Source: Arcobacter venerupis | GTDB lineage: Bacteria; Campylobacterota; Campylobacteria; Campylobacterales; Arcobacteraceae | DNA: 64,000 nt | Assembly: GCF_013201665.1 (NCBI RefSeq) | Contig: NZ_CP053840.1 | Coordinates: forward strand, 2,480,001 to 2,544,000 | Reading direction: 5' to 3' | Shown here: positions 27,582 through 37,277 of the stretch, in pieces | Layout: each line of letters starts with the position of its first letter | Position numbering within the stretch: the first letter of the stretch is position 1 | Notes under the pieces: model-generated | Database searches by the model: none | The model's input: only the letters and a program-made list of their open reading frames with translations | What the model was told of the DNA's origin: nothing | Translations under genes and position numbers: made by a program

Positions 27582-28501
27582 TTTTTCTCCTGTTTATCAA
27601 ACCTTGTTCGATACTCACATTTTTGGCAGAGCTCTTCAACTAAAATATTGTTTTTAAAACCTTGTTGAATTGCTTTTACTCTTTTTGAATTTAATATATC
27701 CTCTAGTTGTGTAGTATTTGTATTTCCAAGATTTACGCACGCATTTTGATCTAGACAACAAGGAACAACATCTCCGTTTGTCAAAATCCCAAAATGAGAA
27801 TCTAAACCATAACAAAATCCACTTTTCGAGACAATTTCATTTTGTAGATTTGGCCAAGAAAAATATTCATCAAAATTAAAAAATATTTTTCTTGCAATTC
27901 TTATATTTTTAGGTCTTTCTTTATACACTTCTTCAATATTTATATTTGAATCAAAGGTTTCATTTATTTTATCAAAAACTTTTTTGTTAAACTCTTTTGC
28001 ACTTTTTTCTTCATCTAGATTCCAAATCCTAAAATTTATAAAATATTCATGATTTTTACTTTGGGCAAATTTAACAAAATTTAAGATTGGATTTAAATAC
28101 TCATCAAGTGTTTTTTTGTGTGAATTTGCATTATATGAATTTATTGAAAAATTGATTTGTTTAATTGTAGGATTCATAAGTGCATCATAATATTTTTCAT
28201 TTATATTATTTGCCGTTGTTGTTATATTTACTTTTAAGCCATGTTTTAAGCTTATGTTTAAATAATCTGCTAAATTTGTTAGAACTAAAGGATCACCAAC
28301 CATATGATAAGCTAACTCTTTTGTATATGGCTTTAATTGAGCATTTAAATCATCAAATTTTTCTAAACTCATTATTCCATTTGGCAGTATTTTTGGAGGA
28401 CAAAATGTACATTTTAAATTACAAATATTTGTGATTTCTATATGCACTTTTTTAAATTTTTTTATAATACTTCCTTTTAAAATTTTCGAAATTGTACCCA
28501 A
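27578..28501 (-). CDS. Radical SAM / SPASM domain protein
   Basis: A 307-residue iron-sulfur enzyme. The radical-SAM [4Fe-4S] motif is CNLKCTFC near residue 27, an HMVGDPLVL segment near 66 is typical, and the C-terminal SPASM cysteines lie in GFCYGL, VVPCCLDQNAC and CQKCEYR (about residues 230-300). Such proteins generate a 5-prime-deoxyadenosyl radical to modify peptides, proteins or small substrates. The start is uncertain: the only early option is a TTG at 28501 with a poor ribosome-binding site, while AAAAGGA lies 10 codons inside. It is coupled to the EI24 gene by a 4-base overlap. Substrate unknown. Confidence 0.78.
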   Translation of the reverse strand: MGTISKILKGSIIKKFKKVHIEITNICNLKCTFCPPKILPNGIMSLEKFDDLNAQLKPYTKELAYHMVGDPLVLTNLADYLNISLKHGLKVNITTTANNINEKYYDALMNPTIKQINFSINSYNANSHKKTLDEYLNPILNFVKFAQSKNHEYFINFRIWNLDEEKSAKEFNKKVFDKINETFDSNINIEEVYKERPKNIRIARKIFFNFDEYFSWPNLQNEIVSKSGFCYGLDSHFGILTNGDVVPCCLDQNACVNLGNTNTTQLEDILNSKRVKAIQQGFKNNILVEELCQKCEYRTRFDKQEKK

Positions 28502-28573
28502 TAGTAGATAAAAACTAATCTTATGCTAACTTTGGTTTAATTATAATCCATTCAATAATTAAAAAGGCAAAAA

Positions 28574-28897
28574 ATGGAAATGATTCTAAATGAAAACGAT
28601 TTAGTTGTTGGTGCTATATTTGAAAATGGTACTATTCAAGATTATGTTGATGAAAATAAAACTTATGGACTTATTAGAATTGAAGAATCAACTGCAAACT
28701 GGTTTTTATTCAATAAAGATGAGAGTGAAGATGACTTACAAAAACTATATACTAAAATAATCAAGGAAGAGCATTTTATTCAAGATGATTTTGGTGAAGA
28801 AATAGTGATTTTTAATAAAATAGGTGAAAAACCTTTTGAAGAATTCATCAAAAAAATTGATGCATATTTAGGTGATGAGATGGGAAGTTTTATTTAA
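28574..28897 (+). CDS. Small conserved-looking acidic protein of unknown function
   Basis: A 107-residue acidic protein with no signal peptide or membrane segment. AAAAAGG precedes the ATG at good spacing, it stands alone between two minus-strand genes, and its stop lies in a strong terminator stem, so it is a real gene. The sequence has a beta-rich first half (VVGAIFENGTIQDYV) and a helical end (FEEFIKKIDAYLG). I do not recognise the family. Confidence 0.6.
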   Translation: MEMILNENDLVVGAIFENGTIQDYVDENKTYGLIRIEESTANWFLFNKDESEDDLQKLYTKIIKEEHFIQDDFGEEIVIFNKIGEKPFEEFIKKIDAYLGDEMGSFI

Positions 28898-28903
28898 CTT
28901 CCC
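28882..28903. terminator. Terminator between the small acidic gene and the chemoreceptor gene
   Basis: A perfect 8-base stem GGGAAGTT / AACTTCCC with a 6-base loop is followed on the plus strand by TATTTT. It overlaps the stop codon of the upstream gene and separates convergent genes. Confidence 0.7.
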
Positions 28904-28914
28904 TATTTTAAACT

Positions 28915-31386
28915 TTAAAAGTTTTCCCACTCTGCATCATCTGCTTTACTCGAAACACTCTTTTTTACTTCAGCTGTTTTTGTTTGTTTATGCACAACAT
29001 GTGTTGTTTTTACATCAACAGAAGAGTTATTCCCTCTACTCATTTTTTTAGCTTTTACATCATTTTTTCCAATAAACTCTTTTGCATTTGCATCACTTAC
29101 AATTAATCTTGCAATTTCATCTGTAATTTCTGCTACATCTTGTGTTTGTGATGCTACTGCTGCATTTTGTTGTGTTTGTTGGTCTAATTGATTTACTGCA
29201 TCATTTATCTGTTCAATTCCTAACAACTGCTCTTTTGATGCATTCTGTATATCTTGTATTAAATTTATTGTATGCGTGATATTTCCATTTAATTGTTTAT
29301 ATCCCTCTATCATATTTCCAGCTATTTTTTTACCATCATTCGCTTTTACTGTTGCTGTTTCTACGATTGATTTTATCTCTTTAGCTGCTTCTGCTGACCT
29401 TGAAGCTAGGTTTCTCACTTCTGCTGCTACTACTGCGAATCCTTTCCCTGCTTCTCCTGCTGTTGCTGCTTCTACGGCTGCATTTAAAGAAAGAATATTT
29501 GTTTGGAATGCTATTTGGTCAATTACTGTTATTGCTTCATTTATCAGGTTTACTTGATTATTTATTTCATCCATTGAAACTGTTGTTTGATTTGCTAATT
29601 TCTCACCTTGAGAAGCAGAAGCTGTTACTTCATTTGAAAGAATTGCCATTTTTGAAATATTCTCTGTATTATTTCTAATATTTGAAGTTATCTCTTCTAT
29701 TGCTGCTGCTGTCTCTTCTAGTGATGCTGCTGCTTCATTTGAGCTTTGGTTTAATTTATCTACATTTGATAAAAGTATATTTGAACTTTCTTCTAATGTT
29801 AGACCATTTGTTTTACTTTCTACTAACATATTATTAATCGTATCAGCTAAAGAATTAAGTGCAATTGCTACTCTACCATGAGGATTATTTATTCTAACTG
29901 TAAAATTAACATTTTTATATTCATTTAGAACTTCATCAATAACAATTAAATCATTGTTTATTTTTTCTGAAACAATAGATAACATATCATTTAAAATATT
30001 TTTTAATTCTTCTAAACTTTCATTATCACTATGTGCATCTATTCTATTTCGTAAATTCCCTTTATTTATTTCAGAAACTACTTCTTTAACGTTATTGATT
30101 AATTTTTCATCTTCTTGAATCAATTTATTTGTTTTTTCAATGTTTGTATTAACAATATTTGTCATAATTCCTATTTCATCATTTGATCTAACAGAAATTT
30201 TTTCAACATTTTTAGTCTCTTTATTAAGATATTTAAAGAAATTTAAAAGACCAACTTGAAAAGTATTTAAAGGTGCAATTATCTCTTTATTTATAAAGAA
30301 TGTTACAAACATAATTATCACAACTGAAACAATCAAGGCAATCAATAAGATTCCAAAAATAGTTGATGCTATATTTTCTTTTGATTGTTTTCGCATTTTT
30401 TCAATATTATCTTCAATAACATCAGTATATGCACCTGTTCCAATCATCCACTTCCATTCATTAACACCAACTGAATAACCAATTTTATCATACAATTTAG
30501 TATCATTTGGTTTTTCAAAATCAAAAGTGACCATTCCACCATCTTTTTTGGCAACTTCAATTAAATCTTTTATGTAATAAACACCTTTTTTACTTTTTAA
30601 ATCTATTAAATTTTTTCCTACTAAATCAGGTTTTATTGGATGCATTAAATTTACACCATCATAATCATAAATATAAAAATATCCATCTTTCCCAAATCTA
30701 AGATGAGATACATCTTCTAATGCTTTTTTTTGTAAAGCTTCTGTTACATTATCTATATAAGCACCTGTTCCAATTATCCAATTAAAAGGTTTAAATAGTT
30801 TTACATAAGATACTTTTTGTCGGGGTTCTTTACCTTTTACAATTTGTGCATAAGGAACTAAACCTGCTCCATTTTTAAAAGCTACATCAATAAACTCTTT
30901 AACATAAGGTTGAGTATTTTTAGTTCCTTCTCTTTCTGGACTTATAGGAAGTTTTAAAATAGTTGAATTTTCATCATAAACAAAGAAGTAATCCTTATCT
31001 TCTCCATATCTAACTGCATCTATAGTATCAAGTAATAACTTCTTTAATTCATCTTCGGAAATTTTACCTTTTTGGTCTTCATACAATCTAGTCAATACTG
31101 TAAACAAAAAATCTGATTGATTTCTTAAAGTATTTTCTACATTTTTCTTAACATTTTCAGGTAAAGATTGATTATAAAGATTTACCACAATATTTTTTGC
31201 AAAATTTGTATAAGCTTTCAACTCTTCTTCTGAAGTTTTATAGGCATTTTGTTTATATTGTTCAATATTCTGATTAGTTAAATCATTAATCTCAGATATT
31301 GATTTTAAGGCTATCATTGTAGCTACAAGGATTATAGTTACTATCACTATAATCAATAATTTACTTTTTATAGAAAAGTTTTTCAT
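28915..31386 (-). CDS. Methyl-accepting chemotaxis protein with two Cache domains and a C-terminal WENF tail
   Basis: An 823-residue chemoreceptor. TM1 is at residues 9-30. Two successive single-Cache units follow, each ending in a WxIGTGAY motif ([13 protein letters not shown] near 205, [13 protein letters not shown] near 320). TM2 is near 340-365, then HAMP-like linkers, and the signalling hairpin contains [19 protein letters not shown] and [13 protein letters not shown] near 640-675. The last residues are EWENF (819-823), resembling the NWETF CheR/CheB tether of high-abundance receptors. Cache ligands are usually organic or amino acids. AAGGA precedes the ATG start. Confidence 0.93.
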   Translation of the reverse strand: MKNFSIKSKLLIIVIVTIILVATMIALKSISEINDLTNQNIEQYKQNAYKTSEEELKAYTNFAKNIVVNLYNQSLPENVKKNVENTLRNQSDFLFTVLTRLYEDQKGKISEDELKKLLLDTIDAVRYGEDKDYFFVYDENSTILKLPISPEREGTKNTQPYVKEFIDVAFKNGAGLVPYAQIVKGKEPRQKVSYVKLFKPFNWIIGTGAYIDNVTEALQKKALEDVSHLRFGKDGYFYIYDYDGVNLMHPIKPDLVGKNLIDLKSKKGVYYIKDLIEVAKKDGGMVTFDFEKPNDTKLYDKIGYSVGVNEWKWMIGTGAYTDVIEDNIEKMRKQSKENIASTIFGILLIALIVSVVIIMFVTFFINKEIIAPLNTFQVGLLNFFKYLNKETKNVEKISVRSNDEIGIMTNIVNTNIEKTNKLIQEDEKLINNVKEVVSEINKGNLRNRIDAHSDNESLEELKNILNDMLSIVSEKINNDLIVIDEVLNEYKNVNFTVRINNPHGRVAIALNSLADTINNMLVESKTNGLTLEESSNILLSNVDKLNQSSNEAAASLEETAAAIEEITSNIRNNTENISKMAILSNEVTASASQGEKLANQTTVSMDEINNQVNLINEAITVIDQIAFQTNILSLNAAVEAATAGEAGKGFAVVAAEVRNLASRSAEAAKEIKSIVETATVKANDGKKIAGNMIEGYKQLNGNITHTINLIQDIQNASKEQLLGIEQINDAVNQLDQQTQQNAAVASQTQDVAEITDEIARLIVSDANAKEFIGKNDVKAKKMSRGNNSSVDVKTTHVVHKQTKTAEVKKSVSSKADDAEWENF

Positions 31387-31411
31387 GGGAAGATCCTTCT
31401 TTAATTCTTGT

Positions 31412-31417
31412 ACTATA
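31412..31417 (-). promoter_or_regulatory. Probable -10 of the chemoreceptor gene
   Basis: TATAGT on the minus strand, 26 bases before the ATG, fits a sigma-70-type -10. A tandem repeat lies just upstream of it. Confidence 0.35.
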
Positions 31418-31431
31418 ATAATTAATTAATG

Positions 31432-31460
31432 ATTAATAATTCATTAATAATTCATTAATT
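31432..31460. repeat. 11-base tandem repeat upstream of chemoreceptor gene
   Basis: Unit ATTAATAATTC occurs at 31432-31442 and 31443-31453, followed by a partial third copy (ATTAATT) to 31460. The one-helical-turn spacing, close to the promoter, would suit a regulator site or simply curved AT-rich DNA. Confidence 0.5.
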
Positions 31461-31496
31461 GAAACAAAGAAAAAAGTTAAATTTATTATTGACAAA

Positions 31497-32240
31497 TTAT
31501 TTGTTATTTTTTCGTAAATCTTCTATAAATAATTGTTTATAAATATTATCAAAATTATTAATTGGTATTTGATTAAACTCTTGTTCTTTTTCATTTCCCC
31601 AATATAAATATTTGTTTCTAAATTTATTATTATCTACATTAAAAAAGATATTAAATGCTGTTGCTAAAATGTAATTTGTTTTTGTATCAATGAATTTATA
31701 CTCATATTTCCCATAAAGTTTTGGGAAAAAAGTTGTTTTTAAATTTCTTTCAATAGTAAATCTAGCTTTTTCTTCTAAATTTTCATCATGATTATTCAAT
31801 GATACTCTTTGAATACTAGAAATTGTTCTATTATACTTGTAAGCGTATGTTGATATATCAATAAATTTTTCTATATAGTTTTCATGCACATTTCTTATTT
31901 CATCTTTTTCAATAGAAGTTAATGTTGTTGAGTATTTAAGTGGATGATTATAAATATTAACTAAAGATAAACTATCAATTTTTTGTCCTTCATTCTTTTG
32001 TGGATAAAAATATATTTTTGAATCCATTTGCGTTAATTCATAATATTGCTTGATAAAGTATTTAATAAACAAATCATAATAAGCTATACTCAACATTGAA
32101 ATCAATAAAATAAAAAATATTATCGCACTTTTAAATATCTTTGACAAAATATAACTTATAAAAAAACATGATGATATAAATGACAAGTTTGCTGGGATAA
32201 ATAAAAAACTTTGAGGTATTACAAATTCAAAAGAAGGCAT
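31497..32240 (-). CDS. Hypothetical membrane protein
   Basis: A 247-residue protein with two N-terminal hydrophobic stretches (about residues 9-32 and 37-62, the second strongly hydrophobic FFILLISMLSIAYY). A hydrophilic, aromatic-rich domain of about 180 residues follows and probably sits outside the cytoplasm. It starts 9 bases after the gene at 32250, so the two form a small operon. I recognise no family. Confidence 0.5.
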   Translation of the reverse strand: MPSFEFVIPQSFLFIPANLSFISSCFFISYILSKIFKSAIIFFILLISMLSIAYYDLFIKYFIKQYYELTQMDSKIYFYPQKNEGQKIDSLSLVNIYNHPLKYSTTLTSIEKDEIRNVHENYIEKFIDISTYAYKYNRTISSIQRVSLNNHDENLEEKARFTIERNLKTTFFPKLYGKYEYKFIDTKTNYILATAFNIFFNVDNNKFRNKYLYWGNEKEQEFNQIPINNFDNIYKQLFIEDLRKNNK

Positions 32241-32249
32241 TCAAAATCT

Positions 32250-32786
32250 TTATTTAAGTAAATAAGGTAAATCTCTTTTTAAAGAATCCAATAAATCTTC
32301 ATTTAAAAAGAACTTTCCATATACTGTGTTTGGATTATTGAAACAATAGACACAAACATATCTATTTTTTTTAATTATTTCAACTGTATATTCTAATAAT
32401 TCTTGAAGTTGAGTGTTATTTATATAATAATCATAAATAGTTTTTAAATCACTCTCTTCAATTTTTTCTTTTATAAAAACAACTGAATCTTGCATAAATT
32501 CTATAACGTTTTCATCTTCTGATTTTATACTTAAAAAAGCCTCTTTTACATCATCAAATCTAATATCAAATTTTGCACCAACTAAAAGTAATTCTTTTAA
32601 ATTTTTCAAATCGTTTTTTTGAAAATAGTATTGTAACAACAAATTTAAGTAATGTTTTTGTATATCAATATCATAATCTTTTATAAATTCAAAAACTTCA
32701 TTTGCATCTTTAATTTTTTCATTTTCTAATAAATCATTGTGTAAAATACCTATTTGACCCATTATTTCATGTAATCTATCACTCAT
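32250..32786 (-). CDS. Hypothetical helical protein
   Basis: A 178-residue acidic, mostly helical soluble protein. A segment around residues 60-80 (NLKELLLVGAKFDIRFDD) has the look of an ankyrin or similar helical repeat, but one unit is not enough to call it. Two cysteines sit in CVYCFNNPNT near residue 149. It is divergent from the large sensor kinase and sits directly upstream of the membrane protein gene at 31497. No function can be assigned. Confidence 0.5.
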   Translation of the reverse strand: MSDRLHEIMGQIGILHNDLLENEKIKDANEVFEFIKDYDIDIQKHYLNLLLQYYFQKNDLKNLKELLLVGAKFDIRFDDVKEAFLSIKSEDENVIEFMQDSVVFIKEKIEESDLKTIYDYYINNTQLQELLEYTVEIIKKNRYVCVYCFNNPNTVYGKFFLNEDLLDSLKRDLPYLLK

Positions 32787-32916
32787 AAAATTCCTATATA
32801 TTAATTAATTTTTGGTTATTGTATCTAAATTATATTTCAAAAGATTTATCAAATTTTTTTGATGATATAATCTAAAATAATCAAATTATAAATTTTTTTT
32901 TAATAAAAGATACCTA

Positions 32917-35900
32917 ATGAAAAAAATATTTCAAATTCATATAATTTTTCTAATTTTGTTTTTTAACTTTTTATTTGCAAATACACAAGCAAATAACTTA
33001 GAAAAAGTAACTTTACAACTAGAATGGAAACATCAATTTGAGTTCGCTGGTTTTTACACAGCAATTGAAAAAGGTTACTATAAAGATGTGGGAATTGAAC
33101 TTGAGATAAAAGAGTTTAAAGATGGTATTTATATAACCCAAGAGGTTCTAAGTGGAAATGCAACTTTTGGAATATCTTCCTCTGCTTTAATTTTACAAAA
33201 ATTAAATAAAAAACCTGTAGTTTTAATTGCTTCTTACTTTAAACAAAATGCACTTGTACTTGTTACAAAACCTGAGATAAAAACTCCCGCTGATTTGAAA
33301 AATAAAAAAATAATGGCAGTTGATTGGGAAATGGGACATACAAGTTTAGGTGTAATATTAAAAGATGCAGGAATAACTTCAAATGATTATACATTAGTAA
33401 ATCACGATTTTAAAGTAGATAAATTTATAAATGGCCAAGTTGATGCAATGAGTGTATTCATAACCTCTCAACCATTTGAGTTAGATAAAGCTGGTGTTAA
33501 ATATAACATATTAAATCCTGCAGATTTTGGAATTTATTCTTATGATGTTGAATTATTTACAAGTCAAAAAGTAATAAATTTGAATATGGAAAAAGTAAAA
33601 AACTTTGTTGAAGCTACAAATAAAGGTTGGGAATATGCCTTTAACCATAAAGAAGAAATTGTTGATTTGATTTATAATAAATATACAAAGAGTAAAAGTA
33701 AAGAATCTTTATTATTTGAAGCAAAACAAACAGAAAAATTATTTAAGACAAATGTCTTTAAAATAGGAGCAATTGCACCTGAACTACTAAAATTAAATGC
33801 AGATATGTACACAAATTTAGGATTAGTTGATAAAAGTTATGACATTAATCCTATATTAAATAATTACTATTTTGATATAAATAATAAAGTCCAAAATATT
33901 CTTACAGATGAAGAAAAAAACTACATCAAAAATACTACTATTAAAGTACATAATGAATCAAATTGGCCACCATATAATTACAATATAAATGGCAAAGCAA
34001 TAGGATATTCAATTGATTATATGAATTTATTAGCCTCAAAAGTTGACTTATCAGTGGAATATGTTTCAGGTTATAGTTGGGATAATTTTTTGCAATTGAT
34101 AAAAGAAAATAAAATTGATGTTATGTTAAATATTGGCAAAACGATAAATAGAGAAAAATATCTCAATTTCACTACACCTTATGCAAAAACATTAGATACA
34201 GTATTTACAAAAAAAGATTTAAATAATTTCAGAAGTTTGGATGATTTTAATGGAAAAAACTTAGCAGTAATAAAAGGTTTTTATGAAGAAGAACTTTTAA
34301 AAATGTTTTATCCAAATATAAATTTAATATTAGTCGAAGACTCTATCTCTGGTTTGAAAAAATTAGCTTATGGACAAGTTGATGGCTTTATTGATAACTT
34401 TTCAGTTGCGAGCTACTTTATGGAAAATGATTTAATTAGAAATTTAAAAGTTGCTTTTGAAGTAAAAGATGAAAGGTTTAATCTTAATATGCATTTAGCT
34501 ACTAATAAACAGAATACATTATTACAATCTATCCTAGAAAAAGGTAAAAATGAAATTAGCCAAGAAGAATTGTTTGAACTAAAAAGAAAATGGATTAATT
34601 CAACTCCAAATAGTACTGAGTTAAAAAGAACAATTCCCTTAAGTAAAAATGAAGAAAAATATTTAACTGATAAAAAAGTCTTTACAATGTGCGTTGACCC
34701 AGATTGGGAACCTTTTGAAAAACTAGATAAGAAAGGTAAATATACAGGAATCGCTGCAAATATAATAGAATTAATTAGTTCAAAACTTGATATTGATATA
34801 AAAGTGATCCCAACTAAATCTTGGGAAGAAAGTGTAAAATTTTCAAAAGAAAAAAAATGTGAACTTATGAGTTTTTTAAATGAAACTCCTCAAAGAAAAG
34901 AATGGCTTGATTTTACAGAACCTATATTTGAAGACCCAAATGTTGTAATAGGAAGAATAGATAGCCCAAGTATAAAAGATTTATCAAAAATAAATGCTTC
35001 AATTGCTCTACCTAAAGAAACAGCAATGTATGAAAGATTTCAAAAAGATTTTCCAAATCTTGTTATAATTCCTGTTAATTCAGAAAATGAAGCTTTTAAA
35101 CTTATAGAAGAAAAAAAAGCTGATTTAACTATTAGATCCATGATTATATCTGCATATAATATAAAAGAAAATGGATTTTTTAATTTAAAAATTTTATATC
35201 AACCTAAAGATTATGAAAATCATTTAAGAATTGGTGTTATCAAAGATGAATCTATCTTAAGAGATATTCTAAATAAAGCTATTCTTACAATATCTGAAGA
35301 TGATATTCAAAATATAGTTAATAAATGGGTTTCAATTAAATATGAAAAAGTTGAAGATTATACTTATTTGTGGGTTTCTGTAGGTTTAATTATAATAATA
35401 CTAATTTTCTTTTTATACAGACAATATTTACTAAAAGATAATAACAATATACTTCAAAATGAGATTAGAAAAAGAACTCAAGAATTAGATAAATTGAACT
35501 CTTCATTAGAGCTAAGAGTAAAAGAAGAATTGGAAAAAAATAAACTTTTTCAAGAAAAGCTTTTTAAAGCTGATAAACTAGCTTCTATGGGAGAAATGAT
35601 AAGTAATATAGCTCATCAATGGAGACAACCTTTATCTATGATCTCAACTGTAGCAACAGGTGTAAAAATACAAAAAGAGTTAGGAACATTAGATGATAAT
35701 GAGTTAATTCAAAATATGGATTTAATAAATAAAAATTCTCAATACTTATCTGAAACAATTAATGATTTTAAGAATTTTATTAAAGATGATAGAAAAATAA
35801 AAAACTATAATTTAACTAATACAATAAATAACTTCTTACATATTGTAGAATCCTCTATAAAAAAAGATAATTTGCAAGTAATTCTAAACTTAAATGATGA

Positions 35901-36273
35901 AATTAAGATTGATGGTTATCCTAATGAATTAATCCAATGTTTAATTAATATTTTCAACAATGCAAAAGATGCACTTGAAGAAAAGAAAGAAGAATATCCT
36001 TTAATATTCATCTCAACTACAAATAAAAATAATATTGTATCTATAAGTATAAAAGATAATGCAGGTGGAATACAAGAAGATATAATTTCGAAAATATATG
36101 ACCCTTATTTTACAACTAAATATAAATCTCAAGGCACTGGATTAGGACTTCATATGACATATAAACTTATTGATGAAGGAATGCATGGAAGAATTGAAGC
36201 TAGAAATGTAGAATATAAATATGAAAACAAAATATATAAAGGTGCTGAATTTATAATAACTTTAAATATATAA
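32917..36273 (+). CDS. Sensor histidine kinase with NMT1-type and two SBP_bac_3 periplasmic domains
   Basis: An 1118-residue kinase. After a signal peptide (residues 1-25) comes an NMT1/THI5-like binding domain: LQLEWKHQFEFAGFYTAIEK, about 28-300. Two amino-acid-type binding modules follow (IKVHNESNWPPYNYN from 341, FTMCVDPDWEPFEKLD from 588). TM is at about 817-839, then a coiled coil, the H-box MGEMISNIAHQWRQPLSMIS with His900, the N-box INIFNNAKDALEE and GTGLGLHMTY. Domains of this kind bind HMP/thiamine-precursor-like or amino-acid-like ligands. No response regulator gene is adjacent, so it is an orphan kinase whose partner lies elsewhere. Confidence 0.88.
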   Translation: MKKIFQIHIIFLILFFNFLFANTQANNLEKVTLQLEWKHQFEFAGFYTAIEKGYYKDVGIELEIKEFKDGIYITQEVLSGNATFGISSSALILQKLNKKPVVLIASYFKQNALVLVTKPEIKTPADLKNKKIMAVDWEMGHTSLGVILKDAGITSNDYTLVNHDFKVDKFINGQVDAMSVFITSQPFELDKAGVKYNILNPADFGIYSYDVELFTSQKVINLNMEKVKNFVEATNKGWEYAFNHKEEIVDLIYNKYTKSKSKESLLFEAKQTEKLFKTNVFKIGAIAPELLKLNADMYTNLGLVDKSYDINPILNNYYFDINNKVQNILTDEEKNYIKNTTIKVHNESNWPPYNYNINGKAIGYSIDYMNLLASKVDLSVEYVSGYSWDNFLQLIKENKIDVMLNIGKTINREKYLNFTTPYAKTLDTVFTKKDLNNFRSLDDFNGKNLAVIKGFYEEELLKMFYPNINLILVEDSISGLKKLAYGQVDGFIDNFSVASYFMENDLIRNLKVAFEVKDERFNLNMHLATNKQNTLLQSILEKGKNEISQEELFELKRKWINSTPNSTELKRTIPLSKNEEKYLTDKKVFTMCVDPDWEPFEKLDKKGKYTGIAANIIELISSKLDIDIKVIPTKSWEESVKFSKEKKCELMSFLNETPQRKEWLDFTEPIFEDPNVVIGRIDSPSIKDLSKINASIALPKETAMYERFQKDFPNLVIIPVNSENEAFKLIEEKKADLTIRSMIISAYNIKENGFFNLKILYQPKDYENHLRIGVIKDESILRDILNKAILTISEDDIQNIVNKWVSIKYEKVEDYTYLWVSVGLIIIILIFFLYRQYLLKDNNNILQNEIRKRTQELDKLNSSLELRVKEELEKNKLFQEKLFKADKLASMGEMISNIAHQWRQPLSMISTVATGVKIQKELGTLDDNELIQNMDLINKNSQYLSETINDFKNFIKDDRKIKNYNLTNTINNFLHIVESSIKKDNLQVILNLNDEIKIDGYPNELIQCLINIFNNAKDALEEKKEEYPLIFISTTNKNNIVSISIKDNAGGIQEDIISKIYDPYFTTKYKSQGTGLGLHMTYKLIDEGMHGRIEARNVEYKYENKIYKGAEFIITLNI

Positions 36274-36282
36274 AAGATAGAT

Positions 36283-36359
<77 letters not shown>

Positions 36360-36403
36360 TTAAATAATAAGTATACAAATAGTTTTTTATTCAAGAAAAA
36401 ATT

Positions 36404-36480
<77 letters not shown>

Positions 36481-36481
36481 A

Positions 36482-36499
36482 TATATATTTAAATATATA
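36482..36499. repeat. 18-base perfect AT palindrome in tRNA spacer
   Basis: TATATATTTAAATATATA is exactly self-complementary and lies just upstream (in transcript direction) of fMet copy 2. It may be a processing hairpin or simple AT sequence. Confidence 0.35.
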
Positions 36500-36551
36500 A
36501 ATAATCAACAGTATCAAGTATTAATTAGATTTTATAATAAGTAAGTTTTTG

Positions 36552-36626
36552 TGGATGGGGTAGAAGGATTCGAACCTTCGAGTGACGGTACCAAAAACCG
36601 TTGCCTTACCGCTTGGCGATACCCCA
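36552..36626 (-). tRNA. tRNA-Gln(TTG)
   Basis: A 75-base cloverleaf with encoded CCA. The acceptor is TGGGGTA/TACCCCA and the anticodon loop TTTTGGT reads TTG. Confidence 0.94.
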
Positions 36627-36645
36627 AGAAAATAAAGTTTAAATA

Positions 36646-36722
36646 TGGAGCTGGTGAAGGGAGTCGAACCCCCGACCTGCTGATTACAAATCAGCTGCTC
36701 TAGCCAACTGAGCTACACCAGC
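36646..36722 (-). tRNA. tRNA-Thr(TGT)
   Basis: A 77-base cloverleaf with encoded CCA. The acceptor stem is GCTGGTG/CACCAGC, and the anticodon stem GCTGA/TCAGC encloses TTTGTAA, giving anticodon TGT. Confidence 0.93.
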
Positions 36723-36740
36723 GCCGTATTTCTTTCGAAA

Positions 36741-36817
36741 TGGTGTCAAGAGAGGGACTCGAACCCTCGACCTCCGGCTTATGAGACCAGCGCTCTAACC
36801 AGCTGAGCTACCTTGAC
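36741..36817 (-). tRNA. tRNA with CAT anticodon, probably elongator Met
   Basis: 77 bases with encoded CCA. Acceptor GTCAAGG pairs with TCTTGAC including one G-T wobble. The anticodon loop is CTCATAA. It lacks the initiator C1-A72 and GGG/CCC features. Of the two non-initiator CAT tRNAs here, this one is the likelier methionine acceptor; the isoleucine (lysidine-modified) alternative cannot be excluded by eye. Confidence 0.75.
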
Positions 36818-36826
36818 ATTTTAAAT

Positions 36827-36903
<77 letters not shown>

Positions 36904-36943
36904 ATATAAATAAAAGAACTTTAATCTTCTAAAGATTAATTAG

Positions 36944-37020
36944 TGGAGCGGGAGACGAGACTCGAACTCGCGACAGTCTGCTTGGAAGGCAGAAGCTCTA
37001 GCCAACTGAGCTACTCCCGC
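36944..37020 (-). tRNA. tRNA-Gly(TCC), copy 1
   Basis: 77 bases with encoded CCA. Acceptor GCGGGAG/CTCCCGC and anticodon loop CTTCCAA give TCC. Identical to the copy at 37076. Confidence 0.94.
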
Positions 37021-37075
37021 ATCACTTTTGGTAAAATAATAAAAATCAAATAGCATTACCAAATCTATTTAATAG

Positions 37076-37152
37076 TGGAGCGGGAGACGAGACTCGAACT
37101 CGCGACAGTCTGCTTGGAAGGCAGAAGCTCTAGCCAACTGAGCTACTCCCGC
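37076..37152 (-). tRNA. tRNA-Gly(TCC), copy 2
   Basis: Base-for-base identical to the Gly tRNA at 36944-37020, with an unrelated 55-base spacer between them, so this is a duplicated gene kept identical. Confidence 0.94.
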
Positions 37153-37198
37153 AAAAAAATGCCTTTAAAACATTTTTAATTCACTTGAAAAGTGAAAC

Positions 37199-37275
37199 TG
37201 GTGGGTCATGAAGGACTCGAACCTTCGACCACTCGGTTATGAGCCGAGTGCTCTAACCAGCTGAGCTAATGACCC
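37199..37275 (-). tRNA. tRNA with CAT anticodon, possibly Ile2 (lysidine-type)
   Basis: 77 bases with encoded CCA. Acceptor GGGTCAT/ATGACCC and anticodon stem CTCGG/CCGAG around CTCATAA. The CGGCTCATAACCG core resembles tRNA-Ile2 of other bacteria, whose CAT is modified by TilS to read ATA. An elongator Met identity remains possible. Confidence 0.7.
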
Positions 37276-37277
37276 AG

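Noticed and set aside
29276-29678. Two overlapping plus-strand frames of about 92 codons
   Set aside because: Antisense to the repetitive, Ala-rich signalling domain of the chemoreceptor, which keeps other frames open by codon bias.
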